From Multifurca ochricompacta (taxonomy: Eukaryota; Basidiomycota; Agaricomycetes; Russulales; Russulaceae), in the NCBI GenBank assembly GCA_022496185.1, contig WTXG01000092.1:78052-142051 (forward strand): a DNA stretch of 64,000 bases, read 5' to 3'. The notes under the pieces were generated by a model. It made no database searches. It was not told the origin of the DNA and saw only the letters and a list, made by a program, of their open reading frames with translations. This document shows, in pieces, positions 30,746-41,734 of this stretch. Numbering within the stretch: the first letter of the stretch is position 1; each line of letters opens with the position of its first letter. The position numbers and the translations under genes are program-made.

Positions 30746-31939
30746 ATGTCTTCTTCCTTCATCGCTGCCTCTGCTGCCATCGATGCCTTCGCTGCTACTG
30801 CTGTCATTGTAGAAGCCTTTCCCTCCGCTCATCCCTCCACTCGCCCCTCCTCTCCCATTGATTATGATGCCGTGGAAGAATGCATCAAGAACCAGTCACC
30901 CAATCCCAATGACGACTTCACCCACTCTGAAGAACCCCACCCAAATGACCTCCTCGACATGGAACAAGATGATGATGTACCCGAGTTCCCATTTTTCACC
31001 AACAACCTGAATTCCTCAATGTACTTCCCCCTTGAAATCACCATGGCCAATGGAGAAAAGGTCATAGCTAAGTACATATTCTACACCAATGGAGGAATGG
31101 ATGTTGCAGGGTGTATGAAGAAGGATGGGCCTGTCTATGGGGCCCCGGTCTACTTGGAAGAACGGTACACAGGTTGTCTCCACCACACCATGAGCGATGA
31201 ACAGCTGGGACACCTTGCAGCTGACGACCCCCGTGCATTCGCCATCGACGAGGTGTTGAACGACATGCGGCTCCCGCGTCTCAAAGCCGAAGTAATGAGA
31301 CTGCGGAAGACCCTCACGCTTCGCACCACGCTCAACACCCAGTACAAAGAATATGCAAAGCAGATGACGAGACTCACGAGGGGCATGTTCCAAGTAGAGC
31401 AGGAATTGACAGAGATTCGGAAAAGGTTGGAGATAGGGGATGCGTATCAGACAATCACGGAGAGGTACGCTGACACTTATGCATGACCTCTCCCCCCATG
31501 ATCACTAGGCGCGGCACCACAACTGCTGCCGAATCATTTTGAGATGCCACACATGCACGAGAATCCCTGAGGAGAGACTTGCTGGTGATGTGATAGTAAG
31601 TATCATATCAGCTGGAATTGCCCCCTTAACCACAAATGGTGCCGACACTGCCAGAGCAACCTCCATTGGAGTCAGTTCTGCATCTTCCGGCATTTAGGTG
31701 TTGCCCCCACCATTGTCAACCCTTCAGGATGGTGTGGGAAATGTCTGCGACACAACGCAGGACATCATGAGCTCGACTGTCCAGTGTACGACCTGTGTTG
31801 CCAGTGCGGACGACATGGCCCATACGGCTTCCTGTGCACACACCAATGCGCAGAAGAAGAAACATACACCATAGGGGATCAAAATCTGGCAGACGACTAT
31901 GTGGACTTGGTGCAAGATGATGATGGTGCGCGTTTCTAG
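30746..31939 (+). pseudogene. G3 ORF3: coiled-coil, multi zinc-knuckle protein
   Basis: 398 codons in one frame ending at TAG 31937-31939. The first 246 are open, followed by several TGA stops (31484, and others near 31499, 31568 and 31586). At 31484 G2 still has CGA (3502-3504). Same layout as G2 ORF3: acidic Pro/Asn-rich start, EIRKRLEIGDAYQTI-type helical middle, Cys/His-rich end. It lies 75 nt after the pol stop and 31 nt before the 3' LTR. Since both copies keep frame and cysteine spacing while decaying only by C-to-T changes, the parent clearly coded for this protein. Function unknown; RNA or DNA binding is inferred from the knuckles. Confidence 0.8.
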
Positions 31940-31970
31940 CTGGGTCAGCTTGAGCCAGAAGGGAGGGTGA

Positions 31971-32549
31971 TGTTACAAACAGGGCCTAGCAGCCCTATTT
32001 TCTTCACTCTTCCCAACAGGGATCCCACTCATCCACCAACACTCCACTTCCTCATTACATCTCCATCCTGGGACCCCTCACATGCATTGCTTCCGTCCCC
32101 GTGATCGTTGTTTGGACCTATGTACTTATTGTTTGCTTATGATTGCCCGTTCTTATCTTCTTATCTCTACAACCGGACACTTACTTAATTCCCTATCAGA
32201 AGCCAGGCTTTACGCCCTCCGCTTTCGTATCTTCGGGCCACTTGACTCCGTTACCGTTATCTATAGACGCCCGCCCATTTACGTATATAAGTCCGTCCTA
32301 GCTACACTGTAGACCTTAGACTCGACTTATTGAATACATCGGTGTTTGTCTTCTGGACTTCCCCTTGAAACCTTTGACTCAAACATCTCAGTGCTTTCGG
32401 CACTTTCCGCTTAACATTGTCACTGGGGAACAGCCCCCTTGACTCTGACTCATCCATTCGAACTCCAAGAGGTCTTATTGACTTCTTATCTAACAAACGT
32501 ACAAAGCTGTCGCACAAGTCGTGCGGAACGTCTCACACCGGATGTAACA
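31971..32549 (+). repeat. 3' LTR of gypsy G3
   Basis: 579 bp, TGTTACAAAC...CGGATGTAACA, preceded by a purine tract. TATA region is ACGTATATAAGTCC (32280). Confidence 0.92.
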
Positions 32550-33698
32550 CTCAGCTTGGCCCTGTTCCCACTCAACAGCCTTAGGGGATTAGCTCCCTTT
32601 GGCTCACTCTTCCCATCTTCCTCTGTGCTTGGTTATGGCACATTTTCCTATCCATCCTGAAGCTAAGAGGCTAGCCCTGTTGTGCTAGGCCTGTTGTAGA
32701 TCCCAGACCCACAGTGTTGGGTGCCACGGATGTGGCTGACTAGTGCCGGACTAGTGGACTCAAGCTGATCGGTGCATGTTGCACAGAATGCTCCACTGAG
32801 TGTTACACAACACATTCATTTATGGCTACTCAAGATCCCTCAAAATTCCTATTTTATATTCATAAGATTAAGATAATTTATTATTCCATTTTTATTTTAT
32901 TATTCTGGTTTCAATTTTATACAAGCATGACTGTTCTTTGCATTTCTGTGCATTTCAGATAAGTGGCCTGGGCCATCCCAGTCAAGGAGATAAGCACTTG
33001 GACACAATGCATTCATTTATGGCTACTCAAGATCCCTCAAATATTGTTGGTTTATGTTCAGAAGATTAAAAGGATCCTTTATTTACATTATTATTTTATT
33101 ATTCTGGTTTCATTTCATACAAGTGCAACTGTCCTTGTGCATTTAAGTCAACCTTCCTTAATAGGAAGGAGGTCAGACCACCATGCAATGCAATGTAGTC
33201 ACTGCCCCATGCAGCTTGTAGATACACATGGGCCTTTTTTCAGTAAACTAATTTGATAATTAGATTATATTATAGTCTAAAGTAGTCTAGAGAGTATTTT
33301 AGATAGTGCCAGACCGGCAGAATTGGTCACACGTTGATAAAACAGGTGCATCATGATTTTCAAGAAGTGGATCACTGATAACACTTTTATTTTACATCAC
33401 ACTGTTAATCTGCTTTGATATTTTATATAATAATACTAGAACATATTTAAAGATACCCTATAGCATACATCAGATGAGATCTTTTATTTTTGTGGCTGCA
33501 GATGTGTTTTATCTTAGAATTTCTACTGATCTTGTCAATGCATGATTGGCACCTATACCTGCCAAACCCACCATGCGGGTATGGGTTTCCACAGGTTGGG
33601 AGCCATATACCCGTACCCATACCTGGCAAAACCTGTGGCACTTACCCACATGGGTATGAAAACCCTTGACAATCACTAGCTGGGCCAGAACATCACTA

Positions 33699-33838
33699 TG
33701 ATAGATGTAGTATCCAAACTCAGTCTCAAAATCTTTCCAGATGGCAGAGCCAAGGACCTGTTGTGAAAGATTATCCTCATCTTGGCAGTTGATGGGTTCT
33801 TCAGTGTGCAAGGTCTGGCTTTGGCTAGATGAAGCCAC
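33699..33838 (-). pseudogene. G1 gypsy gag, first codons
   Basis: Minus-strand start MASSSQSQTLHTEEPINCQD at 33838, followed by GSAIWKDFETEFGYYIYHS, which matches the first 47 codons of G3 Gag. It is cut by MITE A1. The rest of the gene resumes 17.8 kb away at 15932. Confidence 0.9.
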
Positions 33839-34010
33839 AGTGAGGGAGACTCAACTTAATGTAACACCTGGTGTGGGTGTTCAGCACAACATGTGACTTA
33901 GTCATGTAGCATAACTACAAGTTCAAGTGCACACTGTGTTTCAAGTGTACAGAGTCAAGTGAGAAGTCAATACCAAGGAGTTAATCCCTCAGTACTGGTG
34001 AGTGGAGAAG

Positions 34011-35434
34011 TGTTGAACAGGCATGAGGTGCAGCATACTGACTGTAAAGTTAGTGGGTTAGGCTAGATGAGACAAGTTACTTCAGAGGTAGAAGAAACTC
34101 TATATTACTATACTACACACCTAGATGAGACAAGTTCTATATACAAGAGTTAGTCTAAAGGTGATGAAGATAGTAGAGAGGATGATGTCACAGCTCTATT
34201 TTATTTTTCCTTTTGTTTTCTCCCTCTTGGATCACATGACTGTGGGAAGATTACCCAGCAGTCTCAACATGTGATCATGGGAATGTAGTTGTGACATGGA
34301 TCATGTGACCGAGTCACATGTAATAGTCACATGTTGCTTAGTCAGCACAAGAGCCACTCAAGAATTACAAGTCGACTTTCTATTGTGTTTACCACAATAA
34401 GCAGAGGCCCCACAGTCTAGATGGTTCTAGACCAAGTGGAGCTGCTATCAAGATAAGAGGAGTCCAGCCTAGAAGGTTCTAGGTAAGTGGAGCTCTAGAT
34501 AAGGGCCCAGGTTGGGCCATGGCCAATTTTAGCACAGAATCACATGTATCAGTAGATAGATGTGTTCCAGACCAAAGGGCCAGACTACATATCAGTTATC
34601 TACTCCACAGTGACGTCATTATGACATCACACTGTGGAGCATGATCAGTCAGCAGAGTAAAGCAGCTTACGAATCACAAAGATAAGGCTCAATCAGCAAT
34701 ACAGCTGACTGATACTTGCTGATTCTTGCTTACACCCACTGCTTACCTCGTTACACTGAGAAATGTATATAAGACCCCCTGTAACAGCCTGTAGCCCCCA
34801 TCTTGTCCTCTTGGGGCTGCAGGTGAGTAACTGTCTACACGAGTTTGATACATAGTGCTAATGGTATACTGCCTCCCTGTGTGACTCAATCCTTTGGATC
34901 TTGTCCTCTTGGGGCTGCAGCTTCTTCCAGTTTCAGAACGCCGTCATCGTGGTTGAATAAACCACAGTGGGTGACACAGTTCCTGGTCATTGCTTGATGC
35001 GTGACGTTTGCCTCCACGGTATGCCCAACGACTTAGGTCACCAACCTTTGCCCTTCTTTGTTACTAAGTGTACACGGAGCTTCACCCGTTACAGACGACT
35101 TACACTTCAGAGGTAGAAGAAACTCTGAAGTGTAGAGGATGAAACAGACACCCTTATATACCCATGGGGGCCAGGGGAAATGGTCTGTGCACACTGGGAA
35201 TAAGTCCACAAGTGCCAGACAATAATCAAGAGGGATAAAGGCCATTGGCCAGTAAGAAATCACATGCTTGTACATCATTACTAAGGTGCATCAGTCAGCT
35301 ACTGCAGAGTGTGAGAAAGAAAGTAATAAAGATATAGTAAAAGTCCGAGACTCCGGAATCTAATCTAATCCACAAGGTAGCTAATCTAATCTCCTGATGC
35401 CTGAAGCATCACCGAACATGTTGTGTGTTCAACA
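34011..35434 (-). repeat. Solo copia LTR (family C) with a nested LTR
   Basis: TGTTGAACAGGC...GTGTTCAACA, perfect duplication AGAAG (34006-34010 and 35435-35439), about 511 bp without the nested LTR. The stem module is at 34080 and 35100-35125. Confidence 0.9.
34186..35093 (+). repeat. Solo LTR I inside the family C LTR
   Basis: 908 bp, TGTCACAGCTC...CACCCGTTACA, flanks GATGA (34181-34185) and GACGA (35094-35098), one CpG-type mismatch. TATA-like TGTATATAAGACC (34766). It contains TCTTGTCCTCTTGGGGCTGCAG twice, about 90 bp apart (34801 and 34899; only the first 20 bases of each were compared). Orientation is inferred from the TATA box. Confidence 0.82.
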
Positions 35435-35668
35435 AGAAGTGCCAGAAGCACTGAGACAATTCAAGAGTCAGGTCTTAGAGATCACCCAGAAGGTAATGCA
35501 CCAAGTCAATTAAGAAGTTGAGTCTAAAGCATACAGGCTATCTAGGCAGGCCTTATATATGTAATAGAAATTGGAGTCTAAATTGGAGTAAGGTACTCAG
35601 TGTATCAACAAAGTCGCAATATAACTACAAGGGGAAACAGAGCAAAGGTGGGCCAGGTGAGAATATAT

Positions 35669-36110
35669 TGTTGAGCCGGTAATGGATCAGAGTTGGCTGG
35701 ACCAGATCAGAGGTGACTGGAGTTGCTGGTACAAGATGGAGTTAAGTGGACATTGTAATATACCTACTGACATTCCACTTGTTTACTATGATTACTTATG
35801 ATTAAAGATACAATCCTTTATGACCATAGCACAGCACACTCTTTACAGTATTTAAGGACATTATTTCTGTGTTGTACACTTCAGTTTTGACCTTTCACAA
35901 ACTGAAGTGAGTATTTACTTAGATTATCTTTACCATGTGTATAGCTAACATTACTCATGTAGTTATCTTGCTACCCATTTAGGTAAAGACTAATTAATGT
36001 ACAGTTTTGACCTTTCACAAACTGAATTATCTTGCTACCTGTTTAGGTAGTGCTTATCTAACCTCAGCTGCATTCAATATATATGTAGATGTATCCAGTA
36101 TAGTTGCAAT
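35669..36110 (+). repeat. LTR fragment, family F (copy F2)
   Basis: Begins TGTTGAGCCGG. TATA-like ACAGTATTTAAGG lies near 35847. The stem module CACTTCAGTTTTGACC...AAACTGAAGTG (35877-35909) recurs at 36001-36027, each followed by a CTACCYRTTTAGGTA word. The exact right end and target duplication could not be set. Confidence 0.5.
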
Positions 36111-36298
36111 TCTGGTGGGAAAATATGTAAGAGTCCTGATGTAAAGTATGAGTCATAGATAAGCACAGCCTGAGTCAAAGATAAGGAACAAACAAGTGCA
36201 AAGGAAGGCATAAGTGTAATCAACAAAGGTCAAGCAGGGCCAAACAATGAGTCATGTGGCATGAAAAGGAAAAAGACAATGTAGCAGGGTTTGTAACA

Positions 36299-36317
36299 TT
36301 ACCCCTGCCAATCACTA
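36299..36317. mobile_element. Terminus of a third hAT-like B element (B3)
   Basis: TTACCCCTGCCAATCACTA is the same terminus as the right end of B1. The rest of B3 would lie on the other side of G1, outside the window, so G1 apparently inserted a few bases inside its end. This makes B3 the oldest layer seen. Confidence 0.6.
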
Positions 36318-36401
36318 CCCACATGGAGAGGCACAGGAGGGAATCACCAGAGGCAGAAGTGCATTGGAGGAAGCATCCAATGTGGACAGTAAGAGCATGA
36401 C

Positions 36402-36883
36402 TAGTGATGTTCCAGCCCGGCTTGGCCCAAAAGCCACGGCTTTGGCTTGGCCTGAGGTGGCTCCAGCTTTCCTAAAGTCTGGGCTGAGCCAAAGCCACCA
36501 CAGATGGCTTGGCCCTGGCCTGGCTTGGCCCAAGCCATGGCTTTTGGCAGAGAAAATTTTATGACATATAACTAGTAGTTATAGTTCAGCTAATCCAAAT
36601 CTGACTTAGTGTGTTATGTATTGCAAAGCTATATTGAAGAAAAAGTTTGAAATGCTGCAATAAACATGATCATGTGACCCAAATCAACCACTTTGTGATC
36701 AGATTTCTACTGATTTTGACAATTGCTATTGCACTTGTATGTGCTGTTGAAAGCCGTGGCCTGAGCCGGCAGCTTTGGCTTTTAGCTTCTCTGAGCTGGG
36801 CCAAAGCCCTTGCTGGGCCATCACAACAGCCTGGCTTGGCCTGGCCCAGCTTCCAGCTTTGAGCTGGGCCAGGCACATCACTA
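36402..36883. mobile_element. hAT MITE A2, intact
   Basis: 482 bp, TAGTGATGTTCC...GGCACATCACTA, perfect 8-bp duplication AGCATGAC (36394-36401 and 36884-36891). The outer 150 bp on each side are GGCTTGGCC-rich and mutually inverted. The middle is AT-rich. No frame. Reverse copy of A1. Confidence 0.92.
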
Positions 36884-36891
36884 AGCATGAC

Positions 36892-37337
36892 AGTAAGAAT
36901 CATCATCCTCAGGGTGAGCCTCACTGGCAGCTGTCATGCCATCATAAAAGTATGAGACTGCCTCAGTGAGGAACTGAGCAGTAGAAAGGGGGGGGGGGAA
37001 GGGGCTCAGCAAGAGCAGCAAATTGGTTTGACATTGGAGGGATGATTATTGTTTTGTAATGATATTTTGTTGATCAACAATTGATAACTTTCCTTTTTAA
37101 AATAATGTCTACATGTCACATGACTTTGATTTGTAATGATATTTTCAATAATTTTCCTTTTTAAAATAAATATAATTACAAATCTGAGTCGTGTGACAAG
37201 ATTACCACTTTAGGGATGTCAGCGGTGGGAGAGAGTTGGGTGAGCTTCTCCACATCCCGAGCTAACTTTCCACAAGGCTTGATCACTCTCTACTTCTGAC
37301 ATAAGCAAGGCACTGTGCCCATTACATCCTGTGTCAA
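36892..37337. other. Intergenic, no gene seen
   Basis: Contains a G11 run (about 36989) and an AT-rich part with repeated TTTGATTTGTAATGATATTTT (only 20 bases compared) at 37045 and 37127, plus TTGTTGATCAACAA near 37068. A related copy lies in the spacer at 41310. It may be a small MITE, but ends could not be fixed. Confidence 0.4.
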
Positions 37338-40300
37338 CACGAGCCCCAATGATAGGCTGCAGCAGTACTACATGCATGATCTTGTGAAGATAGCCAATTG
37401 GCCGCTGATCAGCGTTTCGGGACAATGACACAGTTCAGAATTCAATTTTAACATGGCCCCTCCCTAAGACATTACATAACTAACAAACAAAACACTGATA
37501 CATTGGGGATCCAAACAAAAAAGATACCATTTCTCCCCTACTCGCCATCAGTAAGGTGTACCCCGCTCCGTATAGCAACTGAGAACCCTCCATTAGTTCA
37601 TATTAGCACAATGGGAGCGTACATACACTCATGGAGCAATCCTGGCATGGGTTACACTTTACTTCGATAATAGTTGCGCAATTTCCTCTTTTCCATTTGC
37701 TCTTGCTACTTGGAGCGCGGTCTGGTCGCGGTTATCTTGTATAGATATATTTGCACCACGGTCTAAGAGCAGCCGTACAAATGCTAGATCGTATTTCCCG
37801 AGGGATGCATGGTGAAGTAGAGTCTCTCCAAACCTATTCTGGTGATTCACATTGGCGCCGCGCTCGACCAGTAGTTTTACAACTTCCAAATGGCCCTTCC
37901 GCAATGCCACACCGATTGGATTGTCTTGATCCGTAATCCATGTATTTACGGTTGCGTTCCCTTGAAGGAGGAGCGCTACGATCTTCTGATGACCATGTTC
38001 TGACGCCGAATATAATGCGTACCGGCCGTCTGGATACTGGGTGGATAAATATGAATTTCCACCATGCCGCAGTAGTGTCTGCAAAACATCGTAATGTCCT
38101 TTTGCACATGCTGCGATCATCGGGGTCCCATAGTGACCAGAAATGTCACCAAAATCGTAATGTCTTCTGGACAACAACCATTGAACTATGCCAAGACAGT
38201 CGAACTGAGAGGCGTAGTATAAGGGGGTCGCTTGTGGCGGTGATGGAGTCTCTGACGTCATGGATTCTCCCGACTTTTCATCCACGTCGTATATCCAAAT
38301 CCACGTAGCAAAGTGCGGTTTACTTGGGTCAAAGAGGCACTTCAGTGCCTCTTGTATATACTCATCGGCAGGCCTACTTGGGGAATGAATGAGCACGGAC
38401 TGGGCGGCATAGACGGCAAGAGGGTAGTCGGCGATGCTTTTTTTGTTGATCTGTCCGTCTAGCTGGAGTAGAAGGCCCAGGCAGACCTCCGCGACTTTAA
38501 TATTGGCGGTATTGAGGGAAAGGTGAGGGTGAGGGACACCCCCCGTTGCTGCCGCGAGGCGGCTCGATAATAAAAACTGCTTCACAGAGAAGTGGGAAAA
38601 TTGAACAACTGCGGAGCCATCTGTGTTGACAATCACAATCAAACTAGAGCAAGTGGACAGCAAGGCATCTTCTGGATCTTCAGGGCGCCATCCCGCCTCA
38701 AACACAGGTAGTTGATTTGGCCGGAAATCCCACGTGAGGAACTCTGCAAGTTCCGAAGCGCGAAGTGGGCGAGAAGCCACGGCCAAGAACTGAAAGAGAT
38801 GGAGGGCACGCGTCCATCTTTTCTTGTCGATATCCTGCAATATGCGTTCGTATGCTTCTTTCAAGGTCTCGGGGAATTCGTTTAAAGTGTGTCGAATACT
38901 TTCACGAAGACATCGGCGCAGCTGGTCCAATTGGCAGAACACCCATCGAAATCTGTACCAACACGTGAATAAGTCTCGCGTAGCGCAGAGAAAGGCGACA
39001 CCATACATTCCCCCAGCTTCTTCTGACAGCTTATTGATGACAAAATCCTTATCTTCCTTTCTCCACTTTTTCATTTTCAGATCTGAGCCAACGAAAAAGT
39101 TAATGTAGTCATTGATATCCTCGACATGTCCCATCTCATCATGAAGGGACACTATCTGAGATGCCAAGGGCTGAAGAACTTCTCGGATGTCCGTCTCAGC
39201 ACAGCTGGAGACGCAAATACGCAGATTAGAACCGCGTAAGTTGACAAGCCATTCCACAAGCTCCAGGATACTTTCTCTTTTGGATGGCGTGCCAGAGCTT
39301 TTAGGGGATTCGTCTAGACCATCCAAGATGATATAGATTGGGCCTTGTTCAGGAAGCGCGAGCATATCCTTCAAGCATTCTAGGAGTGCGTTAATACGTG
39401 GTTGCCTCGAGCCCGCGGCATGTGTCGAATATAGGCGAGAAAGAATATCGGAACAAAGATCGGACTGCTCGCATAGTTGGACAAGAAGAGAAGAGAGTAG
39501 GCCGCGGGAGTCTTGCTTCGCCCTGTCCCTGAAATCGAAGTAAAAGTACGCCATGGAGGCTAACCCAGCTTCGCGCATTGCTGTGATGTCTTCAATTATG
39601 GTTGAGCTATTCGACAATGACGTCAGTGAGCTGACGCAAGAAACGCTGACGGAGTTTGCATACCAAAGGACGCTCTTTCCTGATCCCGCTATGAAACAGA
39701 GGCGATTTTTATGTGGAAAGGAAAAGAAGAACAGGAAATACGTACGCTTGCCATGAATCCACAACAGGGAACCCGTCTTTTTCCATTCAGAGAAGGTGTG
39801 ACCTTGAATGAACCACGCTGCCGTTCCGGGGTGATGAGCCTTGCGCGCCATGTCGTGGCTTTCAGACGGATCCGTGGGAGATAGCCAGACTTGTACGTCC
39901 TTCACCAGCTGGTCACCTGCGTATGAGGTAGTCTCAGTTTAAGAATGGCGCTCTCAAGTGGATAACGAACGCTTTGACTTGTCTATTATGTCAGTCGCCA
40001 GTCTCTGTACGATAACTGGTACCCATGGTCGGTTATCATGACCCATGTCTAAAGCGAAACATACCGAGAGCATATTTGATATCATCTGTTGACGCTTTTC
40101 CATCTAAATAAGATGCACCAGTTTAGTATAGCGTAGGAAACCGATTGAACAAGTATCGATTACCGTCCATAAGTGTCTTCATGTTCTGGACAAGACCGTA
40201 AATAATCTCTAGGGCCTGACCCGCGGCTGTCCGAGACTCATTCTGGGAGGTATTTCCCAGCCTCTGCAGCACCGCTTCGACATCATTATCTCCCAAGAGC

Positions 40301-41190
40301 ATTTCTCCAAGCCCCTCTGCGTGACCTTGAGCCAGAGCAGCACATCTATCAATGAGAAGGACCTACCCAGCCTCCCTTGGTTAACTTGTTGTGTTGCAAG
40401 GCCGAGAGTAGAGAGAAGTTGAAGCAATATTTTCACTATTGTCTCCGTCATAGCATTCGTAAGAGGGATCTTGAGGTGAGTATTGAGACGTTTGAGAAAG
40501 GCTTCGAGAGATCTGAAAAGATCGATGAGCATGTCGTAGTTCATGCTAACTTGAGAGCCATCAATGGCCTGTGGTGATAGAGGTTACAAGGATTTCATGA
40601 AGGAATTCAACCATATTCGTACTATGAGAAGGACACCAAGTCCAGCAAAAAACGCTTTGTCGAGAGGGAAAGCCTGAAGAATAGGCGTTATGGCATAGAT
40701 AGAAGGACGTGGAAGGCCACATTGAGCGTACCAGAGATGTAACTGTGTTGCCGAGAACTCCTTTGGCAGAGAGCGGGTGTGAGAGACGGACGATCCGCTT
40801 AAGCCACTTCATAATTGTTGCGGCATCATCGCCACGGAGTTTGTTTAACACTTGAATTTGGTTTCGAAATGTGGCAACGATGGATTCAGTGGTGTCGCAA
40901 TTATTGAGATAGATGGCGAGATGGTGTTCAACTAAATTGATCCCTGTCCGCTTCTCATAATCGCTGAAGGTGGTGTCGAAAAGTGACCTGAGTTCAGATG
41001 AGGGGATAAAGTCGCAGAATGTGGTTGATCTGTCATCTCTCTCTTAAACTGAGGGAAGGCAAAAGGCCAGTGACTCGCCAGCGACTGCCCCGTTATCGTT
41101 CCATCCTAATATCCATCCTGATATATGGCGATCCCACGCAGGTTAGGTAATAGAAAGCTCCCACTCCTATGAAGGACCTGGACCGTGCTT
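37338..41190 (-). repeat. Left arm of a 3.85-kb inverted duplication
   Basis: Reverse-complement match to 41735-45584. It covers all of gene NLR1 plus about 155 bp of promoter and 320 bp of 3' flank. The outer edge is near CGAGCCCC (37338). Differences are scattered substitutions and 1-base gaps. Confidence 0.88.
37659..41036 (-). pseudogene. NLR1: Goodbye-NACHT-ankyrin receptor
   Basis: Mirror copy of NLR2 with the same nine-exon plan. The start ATGACAGATCAACC is at 41036, but four instead of five bases in the run at 41002-41005 shift the frame after about 11 codons; otherwise it would be intact. N-terminal Goodbye-like helical domain (41036 to about 40170). Linker exon starting MKDVQVWLSPTDPSESHD (39905). 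P-loop HGKPGSGKSVLC formed across two introns (39745-39690 and about 39662-39605). Walker B IYIILDGLDE. Winged-helix-like part FRWVFCQLDQLRRC (38945). About six ankyrin repeats at the C-terminus (for example HLEVVKLLVERGANVNHQNR), stop at 37659. Predicted STAND signal NTPase that senses a ligand through ankyrin repeats and triggers incompatibility or defence-type death. Whether the missing base is real decides between gene and pseudogene. Confidence 0.85.
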
Positions 41191-41734
41191 CGAGTTGCTG
41201 GCATCACCACGTGCTGAACTATTGATTTGAAGAGTACAAGTTTAACGTGTTACACTCTGAAGTCACCTTACTCTCCCTCCACGCTGATATTCCTAAAGTG
41301 GTAATATTGTCACATGACTTTGATTTGTAATAATATTTTATAATAAAGTTGGAATAAGATCACATAAGGATTAGATAAGAACTTTGGCATTCTTGCGCAC
41401 AGTAGCATCCATTGCAGTTAACCTCATTTATCCTCTACCCAGGTCTTACTTTGGTATTGAAATCTCTACCTACACATCCTTTTGACCATCCCACAGTAGC
41501 TATTATGTCCCTGTGGTAGCTGCATGATTTAGGCGCTTGACCTTGCAAGCATGTAATAAAGTTGAATTCAAAAAAAAAATTGAATCAACTACCATTCTAG
41601 GTAGTTCCACTTATCCCACCACCTCAGGCTGCATTGATCAGATGGGATTCTCAACACCTTGTGTTAAGTACAGTCTTGACCTAGACTTGATCCTTTTTTT
41701 TCAAATAAATTGTTCAGCACGTGGCGATGCTGGC
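41191..41734. promoter_or_regulatory. Spacer between the divergent NLR genes
   Basis: About 545 bp between the arms, with no coding sign. It has an AT-rich segment like that at 37127. The two start codons are 824 bp apart, and the inner 70-150 bp of each promoter are shared between the arms (CCTAATATCCATCC at 41105 and its inverse near 41795), so both genes probably have like control. Confidence 0.55.

Larger units (their letters stand above)
17951..32549 (+). mobile_element. Ty3/gypsy chromovirus G3, near complete
   Basis: Two LTRs, gag, protease, RT, RNase H, integrase, chromodomain and ORF3, flanked by a perfect duplication CTCAG (17946-17950 and 32550-32554). Own length is about 8.05 kb without copia C1 (18507-25049) and about 7.4 kb without the solo LTR at 29906-30514 as well. 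The polypurine tract AGAAGGGAGGGTGA lies at 31958-31970. The stretch after the 5' LTR (TCAAGTCAAGTCTC) did not match a tRNA 3' end known to me. Seven or more TGA stops, several provably former CGA codons, show that it is dead by CpG decay. Confidence 0.92.
16946..32807 (+). repeat. Solo LTR E2, split by gypsy G3
   Basis: TGTTATGACCC...TGAGTGTTACA, own length about 1,258 bp (16946-17950 and 32555-32807). The flanks CAACG (16941-16945) and CAACA (32808-32812) are a 5-bp duplication with one CpG-type change. TATA-like AGTATATAAGACC lies near 17752. It carries the same GGTCAYRTG-rich block as E1 (about 17340-17470, reverse). No internal domain of this family is in the window. Confidence 0.82.
16382..33678. 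mobile_element. Non-autonomous hAT-like element B2, split by E2/G3/C1
   Basis: Reverse copy of B1: TAGTGATTGGCAGGGG at 16382 and CCCTTGACAATCACTA at 33678, with a perfect 8-bp duplication GCTGGGCC (16374-16381 and 33679-33686). Own sequence is 16382-16945 and 32808-33678. The piece at 16500-16945 has an additional internal unit compared with B1, including a second GGGGTAACCCC word near 16805. Confidence 0.88.
15933..33698. mobile_element. hAT MITE A1, split by B2 and all it contains
   Basis: Ends TAGTGATGTGCCTGGCC (15933) and GGGCCAGAACATCACTA (33698), a perfect 8-bp duplication TGATAGAT (15925-15932 and 33699-33706), and its own length of about 460 bp. Both arms are built from repeated GGCTTGGCC-like words, giving long imperfect inverted repeats. 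The middle matches A2 (36402-36883) in reverse, including TGATCACAAAGTGGTTGATT. No coding capacity. Confidence 0.88.
33860..36298 (-). repeat. 5' LTR of the old gypsy G1, with nested LTRs
   Basis: Runs from TGTAACACCTGGTG (33860) to TTTGTAACA (36298). The matching stretches (for example TGCCAGAAGCACTGAG at 35442 and CTTATATATG at 35551) follow the G3 LTR in reverse. Own length is about 0.6 kb after removing LTR C (34011-35434) and an F-type fragment (35669-36110). It is inserted in the end of hAT-like element B3. Gag starts 22 bp inside. Confidence 0.8.
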
